Positions 1 to 11,770 of a DNA stretch of 64,000 nt are shown here, in pieces. The notes beneath the pieces were generated by a model, which saw only the letters and a list, made by a program, of their open reading frames with translations, searched no databases and was not told the DNA's origin. Made by a program: the position numbers and the translations under genes. Origin of the DNA: Prostheceraeus crozeri (taxonomy: Eukaryota > Platyhelminthes > Polycladida > Euryleptidae); contig CAJQUW010007964.1 in NCBI GenBank assembly GCA_907163375.1, positions 5,001 through 69,000 of the forward strand, in the 5' to 3' direction. Numbering within the stretch: position 1 is the stretch's first letter; each line of letters starts with the position of its first letter.

Positions 1-183
1 TCCACCATTTGGCTCTATGAAATCACTCAAAGAATCTGTAAATTCATGCCTCTCCAATTCCTCCCGTAATTTTTTCATCCTCCCTGGCAACGATTGTTTT
101 CTTCTATCTTCAAATTGATCTTGTCTCATTTTGAGAAATATATGACGAGAGCGTTTTAACACAACCTTCACTGGCAAGAAACA
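1..183 (-). CDS. Probable host-gene exon, partial at left edge
   Basis: On the minus strand a good acceptor (polypyrimidine/AT tract ending in CAG at 186-184) is followed by 61 open codons that run off the left edge. The translation is rich in charged residues (it includes RKQSLPGRMKKLREELERH and SDFIEPNGG) and predicts an alpha-helical, partly coiled-coil segment. No family is recognised. The open frame together with a splice acceptor in otherwise stop-rich DNA is the whole argument. It could be a chance opening or part of a mobile-element gene; I infer host exon only because no transposon motif is visible. Confidence 0.4.
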
Positions 184-540
184 CTGTTAAATTAAATAAG
201 TCTTCAGCACAATTGTTTGAAATAGCCATATCGATTATTGTTGTTGTGTATTGTTACACGGCATTGCAGCCGGAGTAGGATTTGCTGGTTATATATTTCA
301 CGTCTTACAAATGTCTAAGTGGGTGTAGCAGCTGTTTGTTCTTTCATACATTGTTTCCTTTCAAATGTCTGAGTTGGAGGACACAGCTCTTTACACTGAA
401 ATACCTTTTATTCATAAATGCGAGAAGCAGATGTTCTCTACAATTGAATGACAATTGTAAAAGTACCTAAACTTATTGTTAAGAATATGTCAATTCCTTC
501 AAATATTTTTAGTCACATGATATATTTTAAAAACCTGAAA
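184..540. other. Non-coding, nothing recognised
   Basis: AT-rich sequence with no plausible coding frame, repeat or RNA gene; probably intron if the exon at 1-183 is real. Confidence 0.4.
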
Positions 541-975
541 AATGGATTTAAAAGACGTTTTTAAAAATACTAATTTTCGGTGTCCTAGAACGGTCATGAT
601 TTAAGCAATGAAAATCGAACCGAAGGTTCTAGGGCTTCGCCCGATTGTAATTCTCAAATTTGAGATACTCAACTTTTATGATTTTCGGTGTCCTAGAACG
701 GTCATGATTTTGAGGGTGAAAATTGTAATTCTCAAATTTGAGATTTTGAAAAATTTGAAAAATTGGGTATTTTTAAAAACGACATAAATTCATGAATTTA
801 GTCCCTTTTTCAGGTTTTTAAGACCTAAATTCATGAATTTATGTCGTTTTTAAAAGTACCATTTTTGAAAAAAATGGTACTTTTTGAATGAACCAAATTC
901 ATGAATTTAGGTCTTAAAAACCTGAAAAAGGGACTAAATTCATGAATTTATGTCGTTTTTAAAAGTACTATTTTT
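541..975. repeat. Nested palindromes / large cruciform
   Basis: A 62-bp arm at 779-840 is the perfect reverse complement of 896-957, and the match continues outward for about 8 bp. Between the arms a second hairpin pairs about 852-866 with 869-884. The 14-bp palindrome AAATTCATGAATTT occurs four times within the arms. Just upstream, a stretch beginning GGTGTCCTAGAACGGTCATG occurs twice (about 580 and 688). The structure fits a foldback-type MITE or a recent snap-back duplication. Confidence 0.85.
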
Positions 976-984
976 TTGATTTTA

Positions 985-1349
985 TGGTGTCCTGGTCCGG
1001 TCTTTTTCCCATTACTAACTTCACCGACCCAACTTTTGACGACAAACACGATGGGATGGGTCTCGGAGCTCCATTCCAACATTTTGAAAAAAAATTTTTT
1101 TTTCACGAAAAAATCCTAAGTGTCGAGACCACCGTAGTGAAAATTTTTGAAAAAATTTTTTGGACGAATTTCAACCTGAAACCTTGATAGAAGTTTGTTT
1201 CACATGATTCTGAACAACTTTGGTCTTTTCGACCAATTTGGTCAGTTGAGTCGTTGGGGGGGGGGCGGTTTTCTCCTCACGGACCCATTCCTCCCAACAT
1301 ATCCTTGGCCATCTCCCTCACACTGCCTGCCAGAGGGGGACGCAGTCCG
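985..1349. other. Non-coding, low-complexity A/T runs and a G run
   Basis: Contains long A and T runs near 1081-1165 and a 10-11 base G run near 1257-1267. No convincing gene. Confidence 0.4.
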
Positions 1350-1451
1350 CATTTCACATTTTGCGCTTGCGGCCGCCTGATGACTCAGCCTTTCACATTT
1401 TGCGCTTGCGTCCGCCTGATGACTCAGCATTTCACATTTTGCGCTTGCGTC
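1350..1451. repeat. 39-bp tandem repeat, about 2.6 copies
   Basis: The unit TTTCACATTTTGCGCTTGCG followed by TCCGCCTGATGACTCAG repeats with a 39-bp period starting at 1352, 1391 and 1430. The first two spacers each contain TGACTCA, the consensus AP-1/bZIP binding sequence. Apparent open frames on both strands here are products of the repeat. Confidence 0.85.
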
Positions 1452-1851
1452 TGGAATGTGCTTACTACTATTCATGCGTATGATGACATGAGACTCTGTA
1501 GGATTTTACGAGTAACTCTTATTTTGCTAAAATCAGAAGAAAATAAGAAATTGGTAAAAAAACTAAATTTTCAGTGGTATCAGTGATAATATGAAACAGA
1601 CTGTATACATAGCTAAAATATGTCGGCTTCTAAATTCGTCATTCAAAGTCACACTTGTGCAATTACGAGTATAAAGGAGACTTTGAGCACTATAATGTAG
1701 ACTAATTCTTGCATAGGCTTGGGCTAGCACGGACCTGGAAATTGAAAATCGTGGAAACACAGGCTCATTATCACCGCTTCATCGAAGAAGCTTTCAAGAA
1801 CCCATGCTTTGGCTACAGCCACACGTCATCTGAACAGCATGCAGTACGCAC
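1452..1851. other. Non-coding flank of the P-type element
   Basis: No gene or repeat recognised between the tandem repeat and the left inverted end of the P-type transposon. Confidence 0.35.
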
Positions 1852-4800
1852 TGCCATGGATTACTATATACTAGCACCTGGATACGACAGTCATAGGCAG
1901 CATTTACATAAGTTGGCCTAAAATCGAAAACGGTTGAAATCTTCAAATGATCAGTTGATAAAGCGCAAACGGTCTACACTTTCATTTCAAGTTCATCAGG
2001 GCATTGCAAAATTTATTTTTGGCCGTCATTATTATTATATAGACCCAAAGTCTAAGACCTCAATGTACGTACAATATACCTACATGTACTCCCATATACC
2101 TACACAAGTGTTATTTATCCCATTAAATGATATGGTTATGATGATTGAATCTCACATTGTTAGAGTGATATGTTAAACTCTCTTGTTTTTTATATTTCCC
2201 CAATTGTATAGATGTTTATAGATATTTACAGATGCCCAATTGTATATCTATTTAATCATTCAAAACAGTCACATGGTTACATAAAGATGTCAATATTTGA
2301 AGAGAGACAAAAGAACATCACTTGCTGGACAGCTTTTTCGATTTCCTCATGGATCTATGCTTCTTGGTTTTATCTTCCTTCGTCATATCATTGAGACCAT
2401 GCATAAAGTTTTTGCACAAAGTATTGTAGAACCTTATTATCAGCGATTTCAACACAGCATGCCTATTTTCACAGACACTTTGCAAAGATGAATAGAAAAA
2501 TCGTCATCACTTTCTAAAGCCTTGGAAACAGTCGATAAAAATATTTCACGTTGAAACAAAGAGCTCAAAAATTTCTTTTTGATACTGCAGTTAGTAATAA
2601 ATTTGAAGATAATGTATGATTTCACACCAACTTGAAATGAGAAGTCAGTCGGTCTGAGCAATCCGCCACGATCGATATTAACAAGGAAAGAAGTAACATC
2701 AGTTTCTTCAATTTCGAGAGCTTCATCTGCACTAACGAGTATTTCACGGCAAGATTGACATTTTATTAGATTGAGTGTAGATCTAGAAAGTGCACCAGCA
2801 CAATAATAGATTGAAGATAATTCACTGTTATCAAGAATTAGTGGTGTCGACATTTCTAGTTCAGTAAGAATGTCTTCAGAGAAATCATCCTTTACATCAA
2901 CGATTTTCAATGAACGAAGGTCTTCGGGGGAGCATTCAGAATATTTCAGTAGACTTTCAGTAGTATTTGTTTGAAAGATATGTAGTAATTCGCGCCGGAA
3001 GATTGTCGATACCATCCGTATCGTTGCTCTAGAGGATCAGAACTTAGACTACCCAAAAGAACATAATTGAATCCTTTGTTGATAAGTAAATGTTTTGTCA
3101 ATTGAATCATAGCACAACAGGTGTGGTGAGTAGCGCGAAAAGTTTCCTTTGAAAGGCCTGGTCTCTCTGATTGTTCCCATGCGTAAAGAAAATCGGCAAA
3201 TTCCTGCAGATAAGTTAGTTTCCAGTCATATACAGATGTGATCGGATCTTTATTGTTGTCGCGAAGTTGCTTTCCTGCCGTAGGGGACCGTACATTTGTA
3301 ACCGACCAAAACTTGATAATAGCATGAAGAAACAAGGCAGTGTCATCCCAATGCTTACTTTGTGATTCGCTGTAGAAAACCAATGCATTGTACGTGGATT
3401 CATTGAAGACGGAATTAGCTAACTTGACAGATGTTTTCTGAAGATTGTTAGGATTCAATGCCTTCGATGACAACTTATGGGCTTTCCGCAACTGATACTC
3501 GTTTTCAAGTTGATAAAGCTCCTTGATATGATCAAACGAAGGTCTACATTCACGACTCAAAACTGGCGGAAATCCTGGACAAATGAAGATACGTGTTTTC
3601 AGAAAATTATTATATAAATTTTTGAAATTATGAACATTGTCGAACAATAAAAACAAAGGTTCACCGTTGATAGGGTTTTCGACTTGGGTCTTAAGCTCAC
3701 CTCCACCTAATATTTTGTAGAAGGAATGATTGCAAGATAAGTTGTCCAGAGAAATTCCCACAACGTTAAATCCACAACGGATAAGTACGGTAATTGTCTC
3801 GATGAAACATTCGTATAGTTTCGTAGCGTTCAAGTTAGACATTGGGAACATAGAAACGACGTCGCGATATTTTGAGGCCACACTTTTGACCATGAAGCAA
3901 AGTACAGTTGATGGTACACTTTCACTGAAACTACTACAAGCACCAACCATCGAGCCCTGTGACATTTCGACGCGTTGAGCAACGTATATTTCATCTGTGA
4001 GAAGCATGACGGATCTCTCAAACATATTCAGTTTTTCCAATCTAAGGCGAAGGTAAGCATCGGTCGCTTCATTCTTAGCTGACAATTTTACCAGCAGTCT
4101 TTGGAAATGGCGAATTGACGGAAGGATGAGTATATTTTGATTCAAAATACTTTCATATGCTTTTGAACTCACCGCATAAATAGAAAATGAAAACACAACC
4201 AAATTTGAGGAATAACGGCGTCCAAACCGATTTACTAATCGAAACTCTAACTGTTCCAAAATAAAATCGCACCATCGAACATCATCGGCGTCATCCGCAC
4301 ACTCTTTAAATAAAGTAAGAGAATCAATCGCTGAGACGATCTGATGATCATTGGAAAGTGGAGAAGATTCTAAACGATTTTTTAAGAAAGTGAGTAAATT
4401 CAAGAGTTGACTGAACAAAGTTATCGTTCCACTTGATATATGATCCATTTCTGAATGAAGTACTTTCACAGCACGTACGTAAGCATGAAACTTCAAGTCA
4501 TCAAAAATTGTCACTGGAATAGCGATGGTCGGAAGAGATTCGAAGATGACAAAGAGGAGGTGCAGTTTAATTGAATCCACATCGGAAACTTCAGTTTGAT
4601 AAATATATCCATTTGGTAGAGAAACACATGAATGTAATTGATTAACGATATCGCTCAAAGAATTCACTCTATCCGAATTAATGAAATTATCGACCTCAAT
4701 TTGCAACCTCATTTGTTCATTTTTTCTTCTCACATCAGAATGAGATATACTATTCCGCACCCGTGTAGTAGAAGAGTTAGTCATGTAAGAAGGAACATTT

Positions 4801-5301
4801 TCGAATTTCGAAGGAATCGAATCACTTTTCAACTGACGCCTGTTTCGCAACGATGGATTTCTCCGTTTTCTCGTAATATTGGAATCACGTCTTAAAGTAA
4901 TGAAGTCAGACTCATTAAAATGCAATGAGCAAAGTCTTGAATTTTTTGTTGGTACGAAGTTTGATCGACTTATCCTCCGTAACCATTTTGTTCGAATAAA
5001 ATTATCCTCTAGGATTTTATGGAAGGACACTCCGTCAGGTATACTATTCCCATAGCCCGAACGGCAACCGTAAGCGACACACTTGAACACCATTTCGTCA
5101 GACGTACGATGCTTGTCGAGTCGAACAGGCAAGTGATGAAGAGTTATTCTTGTCTTGCCGGTCGCGTGCACCGCAACTAAGGCTACAGCTGTCGGCTGAT
5201 CGATGACGAGTTCCCTGCCAACTTGGCCAACTAGAGTAAAGCGCACGCATGCTGACAGCGAAGTGTCGTATCCAGGTGCTAGTATATAGTAATCCATGGC
5301 A
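1852..5301 (-). mobile_element. P-element-type DNA transposon
   Basis: The ends 1852-1889 and 5264-5301 are perfect 38-bp inverted repeats (TGCCATGGATTACTATATAC... inward). About 20-30 bp further in, both ends again share AGTTGGCC. The interior holds a THAP-domain P transposase on the minus strand. I see no 8-bp target duplication outside the ends (GTACGCAC on the left, CTGCTCAG on the right), so either the true termini lie slightly further out or the duplication has decayed. 1890-2448 is AT-rich 3' non-coding sequence of the element. At about 3.45 kb the size is close to known P elements. Confidence 0.85.
2449..5093 (-). pseudogene. THAP-domain P-element transposase
   Basis: P transposases cut and paste the element using a THAP zinc finger that binds subterminal sites and an RNase H-like core. 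The best start is the ATG at 5093, because translation from there begins with the finger (MVFKCVAYGC), although the frame opens earlier, at 5312. The C2CH ligands are visible: CVAYGC, then about 50 residues later RLCSLHF. The middle matches the RNase H-like region, and the C-terminal part has the family signature DPLEQRYGWYRQSSGANYY near 2990-3045. Reading then shifts frame at about 2955-2980. The continuation (SLLKYSECSPEDLRSL), down to 2449, is the usual tail after that signature. One frameshift is therefore the only clear break in about 880 codons. The element may be young or only just dead; an intron or sequencing error at the shift is possible. Confidence 0.85.
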
Positions 5302-6970
5302 CTGCTCAGCATGTAGTTGACTAACTCTTGTCTAGCAACCTACGTCTTCAACTGCTTTTAAGTGTTAATTCAGCATCTCAAGCTTGCTGAAACTTTACGT
5401 TAAAGTCGTATCGAATGAGATGAGGCTATAAATCAAAGGAAAACAAGAGGAGTAATCTTTGTCCAGTCGAAGCGAACCGATTTGAATTTTTCTCGGATCA
5501 CAATTTTGAATCGAATCGAATTTTGAAGCCTCGCAATTTCATTAACTTTGATATTCATACAACTGAAATTAGCAATCAAGTAGGTACATGTAGATTTAAA
5601 TGGGCAGTCTGTTATTTAAGGGAGTTTGTATAACATATTTTGCATAGACCGTTTCATTAAATTCATGTGCTAATTGTGCGACTTCAGCTTTACGAACACT
5701 GCTCTATGGAGATCCCGGATCATTCTTTGACCGAGAACAGTCCCTTGGGTTCCTTTATAGGACTCAGATCATATTTTCTCATACTTATTATATTTAATTC
5801 TTTCTTTCAGGGACATCACAAGTAAGTATTTTGGTTATCATTGTTTCTCGCTCAATGGTTGAAAAGTTCACAGTTTGGTTCACTTTCAGTCATTCTTTGA
5901 TTAAAAAATAGCACCACAACATAAGCACCAATTTAATTCTAAATTTGGGCATTAGGACTAGGGTTAGGATTGGGATTTAGGGTTTCAATTTGTGTAACAC
6001 CGAATATACGTACTTACGCCTGCATACGAATGTATTTGTTACACCAATCCACGTAGTATGATTTTTTGATTATTTTATCAATTCTTACTAAGGAATCACA
6101 AAAGCAGTCATAGGCCACGGCGACCAATTCAGTCGAACAATTCACATGTGGCGCTTGCGTGCATTAAAACGGAAGAATTGGTTTGATCAAATCGCGTTTT
6201 CAGGTTTGGAGCATCATTCTATTCTTAAAATTCTATTCTCATTCTATTCCACGCTTTTTGTTCAAATTGTAAGGTATCGGTGCAATCGCATCACATGTGC
6301 ACACTTATGGTCCGCTTTGCAACTGCTCACCGTCTCCGTCTTCTAGCAATTTACCCTTGCCAACTGATGAAGTGCTCGTGGTCTCCTTGCTTCACCCCAG
6401 TCGACATTCCAGCTGGAGCATCGCAATGTAAATCGATGTCAATTTCAAAATCGATTCAATATCGTTGTCCTCGGCAGGAAGGATCATCCTCAATTTGATG
6501 CGCTGAAAGCATTTCATTGAGATGTAGAAGGAAATACTATGCACTTAACTGTTCGTGGGAATTTCACCAAATTCGGCTTTACTATAAATTCTCAGCCTTG
6601 TGCCAGGCCAGACCACTTTCTACCTTCTTCGTGGAAACCAGTTGTCCATCTAGAAGCGTAGAAAAGCTACTACTTGAAACGGTGCCATTACTCGACAAAT
6701 CCTTCTTTCTTGCTCAAATTTCAAGTCGGAATAATGTTCCACGCGGTCAGCTATGTTCCTAATCTGAAAAACGGTTGGAGTCATCTTCAACATTTCGACC
6801 GCCTAGTTCATCTTTAAGTGGCTCCCCTATTTTTTTACTGAACTCATCTATCGAATCGGACTTACACAGAAATCTGTCATGGGATCGCTCCAACCGAGTC
6901 ATGTTCAACGGAAGCGAGACTCATTCAATTCACTTTTCTCATGTGCGCATCCCAAACAGTTCCACCATTG
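5302..6970. other. Mostly non-coding; weak telomere-like microsatellite
   Basis: No convincing gene. Around 5945-5985 there is a degenerate run of GGGTTAGG/GGGATTTAGGG-like units, too short and impure for a telomeric array. 6300-6970 is where the 3' part of the Penelope-like element should lie, but no GIY-YIG motif could be read in any frame. Confidence 0.4.
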
Positions 6971-8160
6971 CTATGGCAGGTCATTCCCTTTCAGTGGAGA
7001 ACAGCATTTCTTTCGTGTGTCGCTATCTGAGCCTTTAGGTTGGTCAGTACACATCCGCCAAGTTGCCCGACGAACCGAGGTAGCCTTATAATTCATTAGC
7101 AGACCTGTATATATACTTTTCCAAAAAATCGATGTGGATAGGCTCTTGTCAATTTCAATATCCAAAAATGAAATTATGTTTTTACTTTTCTGCACTATGA
7201 ACTTTAAATTGGGATGCTGTGAATTCAAAAAAGAATGAAATTGATCTATATTCTCAATATTATCAAAAACAACTAATATGTCATCTACATATCGTCTATA
7301 AAACTTAGGTGCAAATGCTTCATTCATCCAACTTTGCTCAAGGTTAGAAAGAAGTAAATTTGCTAACGTATGACCCAATGGTGAGCCCACAATAACGTCA
7401 TCGATTTGGCGATATAATCTACCATTAAAAGAAAGACACCCATTGACCGCAAAACCTAATAACTTTTTGAAAATGGTTCTATCATATTGGGGCTTACTAT
7501 TGTTATTTTCATTATAAACAAGATCTGTAGCTAAATTGATTACTTCTTTTACAGATACTCGTATGTTTGCGAATAGTGACTCGACGTCAAAACTACACAA
7601 AAAATTGTTTGAGTCAGATTTGTCCTTCTCAGCCTCAACTTCTTGAATAAATTGATTAGTTGAGCTAAGCATATACTTCGTGTTGATTTGCTTTTTAATA
7701 TTTCGTCCAAATACTTAGCTAAACCGTATGCCGGAGTCCTCTTGCTCCTTTGCTTTCTTTATGAACTTTAATTGTACCATATGATTTACCTATTGAACCA
7801 TCAGAGGCAGTATTCTCTTGAAAGTGCTAATTGGTATTTTCGGCTTTACGTTCAAAAAGTACGTTAAGCTTCGGTCATCTTTACAGACTGGGTGATTATC
7901 TAAATTATCTGGGATACATTCTTTTTCAAATTTAGCAGCATCATTGACAACAGCATCTATTTTGTAACATGCCATTCACTATCCAGTATCACCACACCGT
8001 TGCCTTTAGCATACTTACAGATTTTGATATTTTTATTTTTACTTAATCTACTGATAGTGCTGTGCATCTTTTTATTTTCATAGCTATTACATGATGCTGT
8101 TGCATCTTTCTCGAATTCTTTAGTTATCATTACAAATTTTTGCGTAAAATCATTCGACAA
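6971..8160 (-). pseudogene. Penelope-like element reverse transcriptase
   Basis: The minus-strand reading runs from an N-terminal piece (KGNGVVILD motif near 8010, then a piece ending near 7790) into a 234-codon RT block at 6971-7672. The RT block has CSFDVESLFANI (finger/palm), GSPLGHTLANLLLSN, FYRRYVDDILVVF (YVDD catalytic box, near 7285) and ISFLDIEI followed by the TSIFWKSIYTG region. These are the ordered hallmarks of Penelope-like RTs, related to telomerase. The frame changes between the N-terminal pieces and the RT block, and the C-terminal GIY-YIG endonuclease is not recognisable, so the copy is dead. Confidence 0.8.
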
Positions 8161-8793
8161 GTTATCACATGTACTTAGTGATTTTTCAATTTCATATCGT
8201 AATTTGTATGTATCTACTTTATTATTTTACTACTTTATTTATTTGTATGTATCTGTGTTTCACACCATAACGTAGCGCCTCTTTTTCACATACCGTTAAT
8301 TCGAATGCGCTTAAATTCATTATCGCATCAGGAGCTTCCCATCATTTTTTCTTCCCATAGTTCTGTAAGTTTTTTTATTATGCGTGTCAATAACTTTTTT
8401 TAAGGAACTGTCAGCAATTTTATACAACATACATACTTTTAAGACAGTGTACTTTTCCAGAGAAAGTTAAGCGCGCAAACTATTTTGCTCAAGCTCAAGT
8501 TCAGTAATATTCCGTTTGTGTTGCTTAACTGTTCCGTTTCTTTAACTGTTGCACAATGCTATTTAGTAAAATCCCCATTTTTCTTCCTTCCATTTTCTGC
8601 TTCCCTCAAGCGTTAATATAAAAAACAGCTCTCAACTCTTTAATACTCAAATTATATCGAAGGTTCATGAAAGCAGAATTGGTTGATGAATGTGAAGAAA
8701 GTTTGCCGAAGTTGCTTATCGACCCAGAGAATGTTAAGCATCCGTCCTCTTTGGATTCTGGGGTATCCTGCAAAATGTTACTGGAGTCTAGAT
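8161..8793. other. Non-coding with a short open stretch
   Basis: AT-rich. A coding-like stretch at 8667-8793 on the plus strand (beginning MKAELVDECEESLPKL) ends in the hAT MITE and could be a fragment of an exon, but has no second line of support. Confidence 0.3.
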
Positions 8794-8898
8794 CAGAGGT
8801 GGAACCGTACTGGCCCGGCACGGGTCAGTTATGTTCATACCGGGCTTGATCGGGCAGGCACCAGTATCGGTCCGACCGGCATGCCGGTTCCATCTCTG
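8794..8898. mobile_element. 105-bp hAT-type MITE
   Basis: The ends are imperfect inverted repeats, CAGAGGTGGAACC at the left and GGTTCCATCTCTG at the right. They are bounded by an 8-bp duplication, GTCTAGAT (8786-8793) and GTCTAGAA (8899-8906), matching at 7 of 8. The interior is GC-rich. Eight-base duplications and CAG..CTG ends are typical of hAT elements; there is no coding room. Confidence 0.8.
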
Positions 8899-8906
8899 GT
8901 CTAGAA

Positions 8907-9316
8907 GTCATCTTTACAATGCTCTAAAGTCTTTTTTGAGATGTTTTTTCCTTCTAATCGGCAGTGGCCAATTATTTGACCAAAAAACTTCAGCTGGATT
9001 CTTCATTACACTGTGACATCCAAATTCTGCATTCAAATAATCAATTTGGGCCAAAATTCCGCAACGCTACGTTTTTCCTTTCTGTTCAGGTTAACTAGGG
9101 TTCTCATGATTCTCATGGTAATGCTGATCCTGAGAGCCTTCAACTAGAATAAGCTATTGATCACTGATATGAGATGTTCATTATCACAATCGACAGTAAA
9201 AGGATATAGAGCGAATATAGCCGCGTTGAAGTATAGAGTGGTAATCTTTTATCGGTTCCAATCACAAAGGCATTTCATACAACTTTCCGAGAAGAATCTA
9301 AGCGCTGGAAAGATGC
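8907..9316. other. Non-coding, nothing recognised
   Basis: AT-rich, no supported feature. Confidence 0.35.
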
Positions 9317-10072
9317 TCCTCGTATGAGGAAATAATGAAAATGGATACGTTGCAAAGGATGGAAGAGGATAGCTCCAGAAAGCGACGTCAGACCGATTTA
9401 TTGGATCTAGAGAAGGAGCGTGGATCACTATCTGCTCAAATTCAGTCGGAAAACAAAACGGTTCAGGAAGCCAGCTCGGGTTTGTCAATGGCAGTGAAGA
9501 AAAACGATTTGACAGAAATATTCACTCTCGAGGAAATTAGGACAAATTTATTGAAAGAAATCTGTGTAAAGTGTGCAATTCTAGGAGAGGCTGTGAAAAA
9601 AAGAGAAACACATTTTCTTCGAATATCCATCGCTTTTTATTTTGGTTTTGTATTAGATTCTCCACAACTTATTGTCAATTTAAAGTTGCTATCATGCATT
9701 TAATGGCAGTCTGTTGATACACGAATGAGAACAAGGAAATAGTGGACTTTTTGACTAAACGTCGACTGAAATAGATTTGATTCAATCATCTTGGTTTACA
9801 TCGTTTCTTCAAGAATCTGAAAATCACCTGCGCCAGCTTCTGGTGTCCACAACAATTTCTTGAAATAAAACAATCAAAGTCGATTCGATTAAGAAGTGAT
9901 CGTCAGCGCTACATTTCTGAATTAGCACAAACTGATCGTGGATTAATAGAACTTTTTGAACTTCTGCATGAGGCATATTCTCATTACGTTAAAAGTGAAA
10001 CACAATATCTTCAAGCAAGTTTCCATTCACTTATAAAGCATCTGAAGAAAAGAAAACGTTTATGCTTGTAAT
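9317..10072 (+). CDS. Possible coiled-coil host gene exons
   Basis: An open frame at 9317-9703 (in-frame ATG at 9335) is rich in E, K, R and L (MEEDSSRKRRQTDLLDLEKE, then LEEIRTNLLKEICVKC) and predicts coiled coil. A second frame at about 9850-10072 also lacks a transposon signature, reads in a protein-like way (RQRYISELAQTDRGLIELFE, ending KKRKRLCL before a stop) and could be a terminal exon. The two together suggest 3' exons of a host gene or an old pseudogene. No family is recognised and splice sites between the two are not convincing. Confidence 0.35.
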
Positions 10073-10624
10073 TAAAAGTCGTGTTTTCAATTTCAGTTTC
10101 ATTATATTGTTCTCCGGTTGCTGAGTATAGTTATTAATATTTTTCCTGTTATATTTACAAATTTGCACAGTGATCATGATATACATCATATACCATATAC
10201 AAAATACGTGAGATCTATAGGGTCTATATTTAGAAATTTGCAGAGTGATGATTACGACATGATAAAAGTTCACTGGATGGGAGTCCTCACAATGGAACAA
10301 AAGAGCGTAAATGCTTGCCATCTAATACAGAAATAAATGTAACATAATCATCTATACAAAATTTACATTTTAATGATCATGTTCACAATATAGATAGATT
10401 CACTCGGATCAATGAGATGGTCTTCTGATCTTCATTATGATGAGAATCTTCACTATGGAATATAAGTATATATCTAAATAAAAATTTGCCATCAGGTATA
10501 AAAAACACTTGTCAAGTAATTTTATGCGAAATCACATATCAGCAGTCACAGTATGAGCAAAATTCACTTTGATCAACTGAATTGAGTCTGTTCTTGAAGG
10601 TCGTAGATTTCACTATTGAATCAT
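10073..10624. other. Non-coding, probable 3' flank of LINE
   Basis: AT-rich with short near-repeats (for example ATTTGCA(C/G)AGTGAT at about 10160 and 10235). No gene seen. Confidence 0.35.
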
Positions 10625-11770
10625 TCAATGAATTCCATATTTTGATGACATGGAAGAAAAACAGTCCACTGTCGAATTAACTTTTAAGACTGGTACAATC
10701 TGACAGCTGTTACGTGATTGACCTCGAGTATTTTGAGATGAAAGGTAGGTGGTAAAGAAAGAGTTGAGCGACAAGTCGAAATGATTATAGTACAGTTCAT
10801 GCAAGAAGTACAAGTCTAGCAAAACACGCCTATGTTCTAGTGATTTTAATTCTAACAATTGTAATCTATGAGAGTAGCTGTTATGCTTAATACCAGGGCG
10901 TTTACAAACGATGCGGTTGAAGAATCTCTGAACACGCTCGATACGGAAAATGTCGCGTTTGAGGTACGGTGAAAAGATGACACTTCCATATTCCAAAAGA
11001 GGACGAAAAAAGACAACAAAGGCTTTCATTAAGATACGGGAGTTGTGGCAAACGAAAGATTTTAAGATATAGAATGCTCTGGCATAAGCGGTTGTGCTGA
11101 TGCGCGCACCGTGATCACTAAATCTGAGATCTGATGAGACCAAAATGCCTACGTCTTTCACAGTGACTGAATTTTTCAGGGATACGCTGTCAAGATGATA
11201 GTTGACGGAAGGAGCATATCGATCTCAAGCAGTAGACAGCAAGCTTTTTTGCATAGAAATCTTCAGTTGCCACGTTTTACACCAATTATCAAATTTGAGA
11301 AGAGCATGTTTTAGGTCTGAAGATACTTGTGAAAAGGAGCTATAACTTCTGGTTGACATAAATTTCAAGTCATTAAAGGCGGGCTGAATTCGATCCAACT
11401 AGGCAGTCAGACACGTCATTGACATAAAGAAGGAACAATACAGGTCCAAGAACAGAGCCTTGGGGCGTGCCACTTGTAACAGCTACCTCGTCCGAAGTGA
11501 TGGTGTTGATTAGGACTCTCTGAGTTCGATTACATGGATAATTATCAATCCATTGGAGCAATTGACTATTGAAACCATCGCTTGTGAGTTTATGGAGAAG
11601 CTTAGGTATTGATACTGTGTGGAAGCCTTAGAGAAATCAATGTACACGCAATCGAAGCGATCATGGAGACTTAATGCATAACACATTTCGAATATCGAAC
11701 TGAGCATGGGTGTAACTGTTGAACGTCGAGGAAAAGGATACAGCTGATGAAAAGATAGTGGGGACTTCAC
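10625..11770 (-). pseudogene. Jockey/CR1-type LINE reverse transcriptase fragment
   Basis: On the minus strand the order is: a primer-grip/finger region (CVYIDFSKAS near 11650), TSGTPQGSVLGPVLFLLYVN (11415-11475), a degraded palm box (NDLKFM where ADDLKFM is expected, about 11375), then the thumb (KDVGILVSSDLRFSDH), the RPLLEYGSVIFSPYLKRDI block and the usual C-terminal tail ending at 10625. These are established Jockey/CR1 RT landmarks. Frames change at least twice and the F/YADD box is damaged, so the copy cannot encode an active enzyme. The endonuclease that should precede the RT is missing. Confidence 0.85.

Noticed and set aside
1242-1586. Open frames on both strands over the 39-bp repeat
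   Set aside because: Created by the tandem repeat; biased composition and no domain.
3730-4895. Plus-strand open frames inside the P element
   Set aside because: Antisense shadows of the THAP transposase.
5945-5985. GGGTTAGG-like run
   Set aside because: Too short and degenerate to be an interstitial telomere.
6300-6970. GIY-YIG endonuclease of the Penelope-like element
   Set aside because: Expected here by family layout but no motif could be read in any frame.
8667-8849. Short coding-like plus-strand frame
   Set aside because: Runs into a MITE and lacks any second support.
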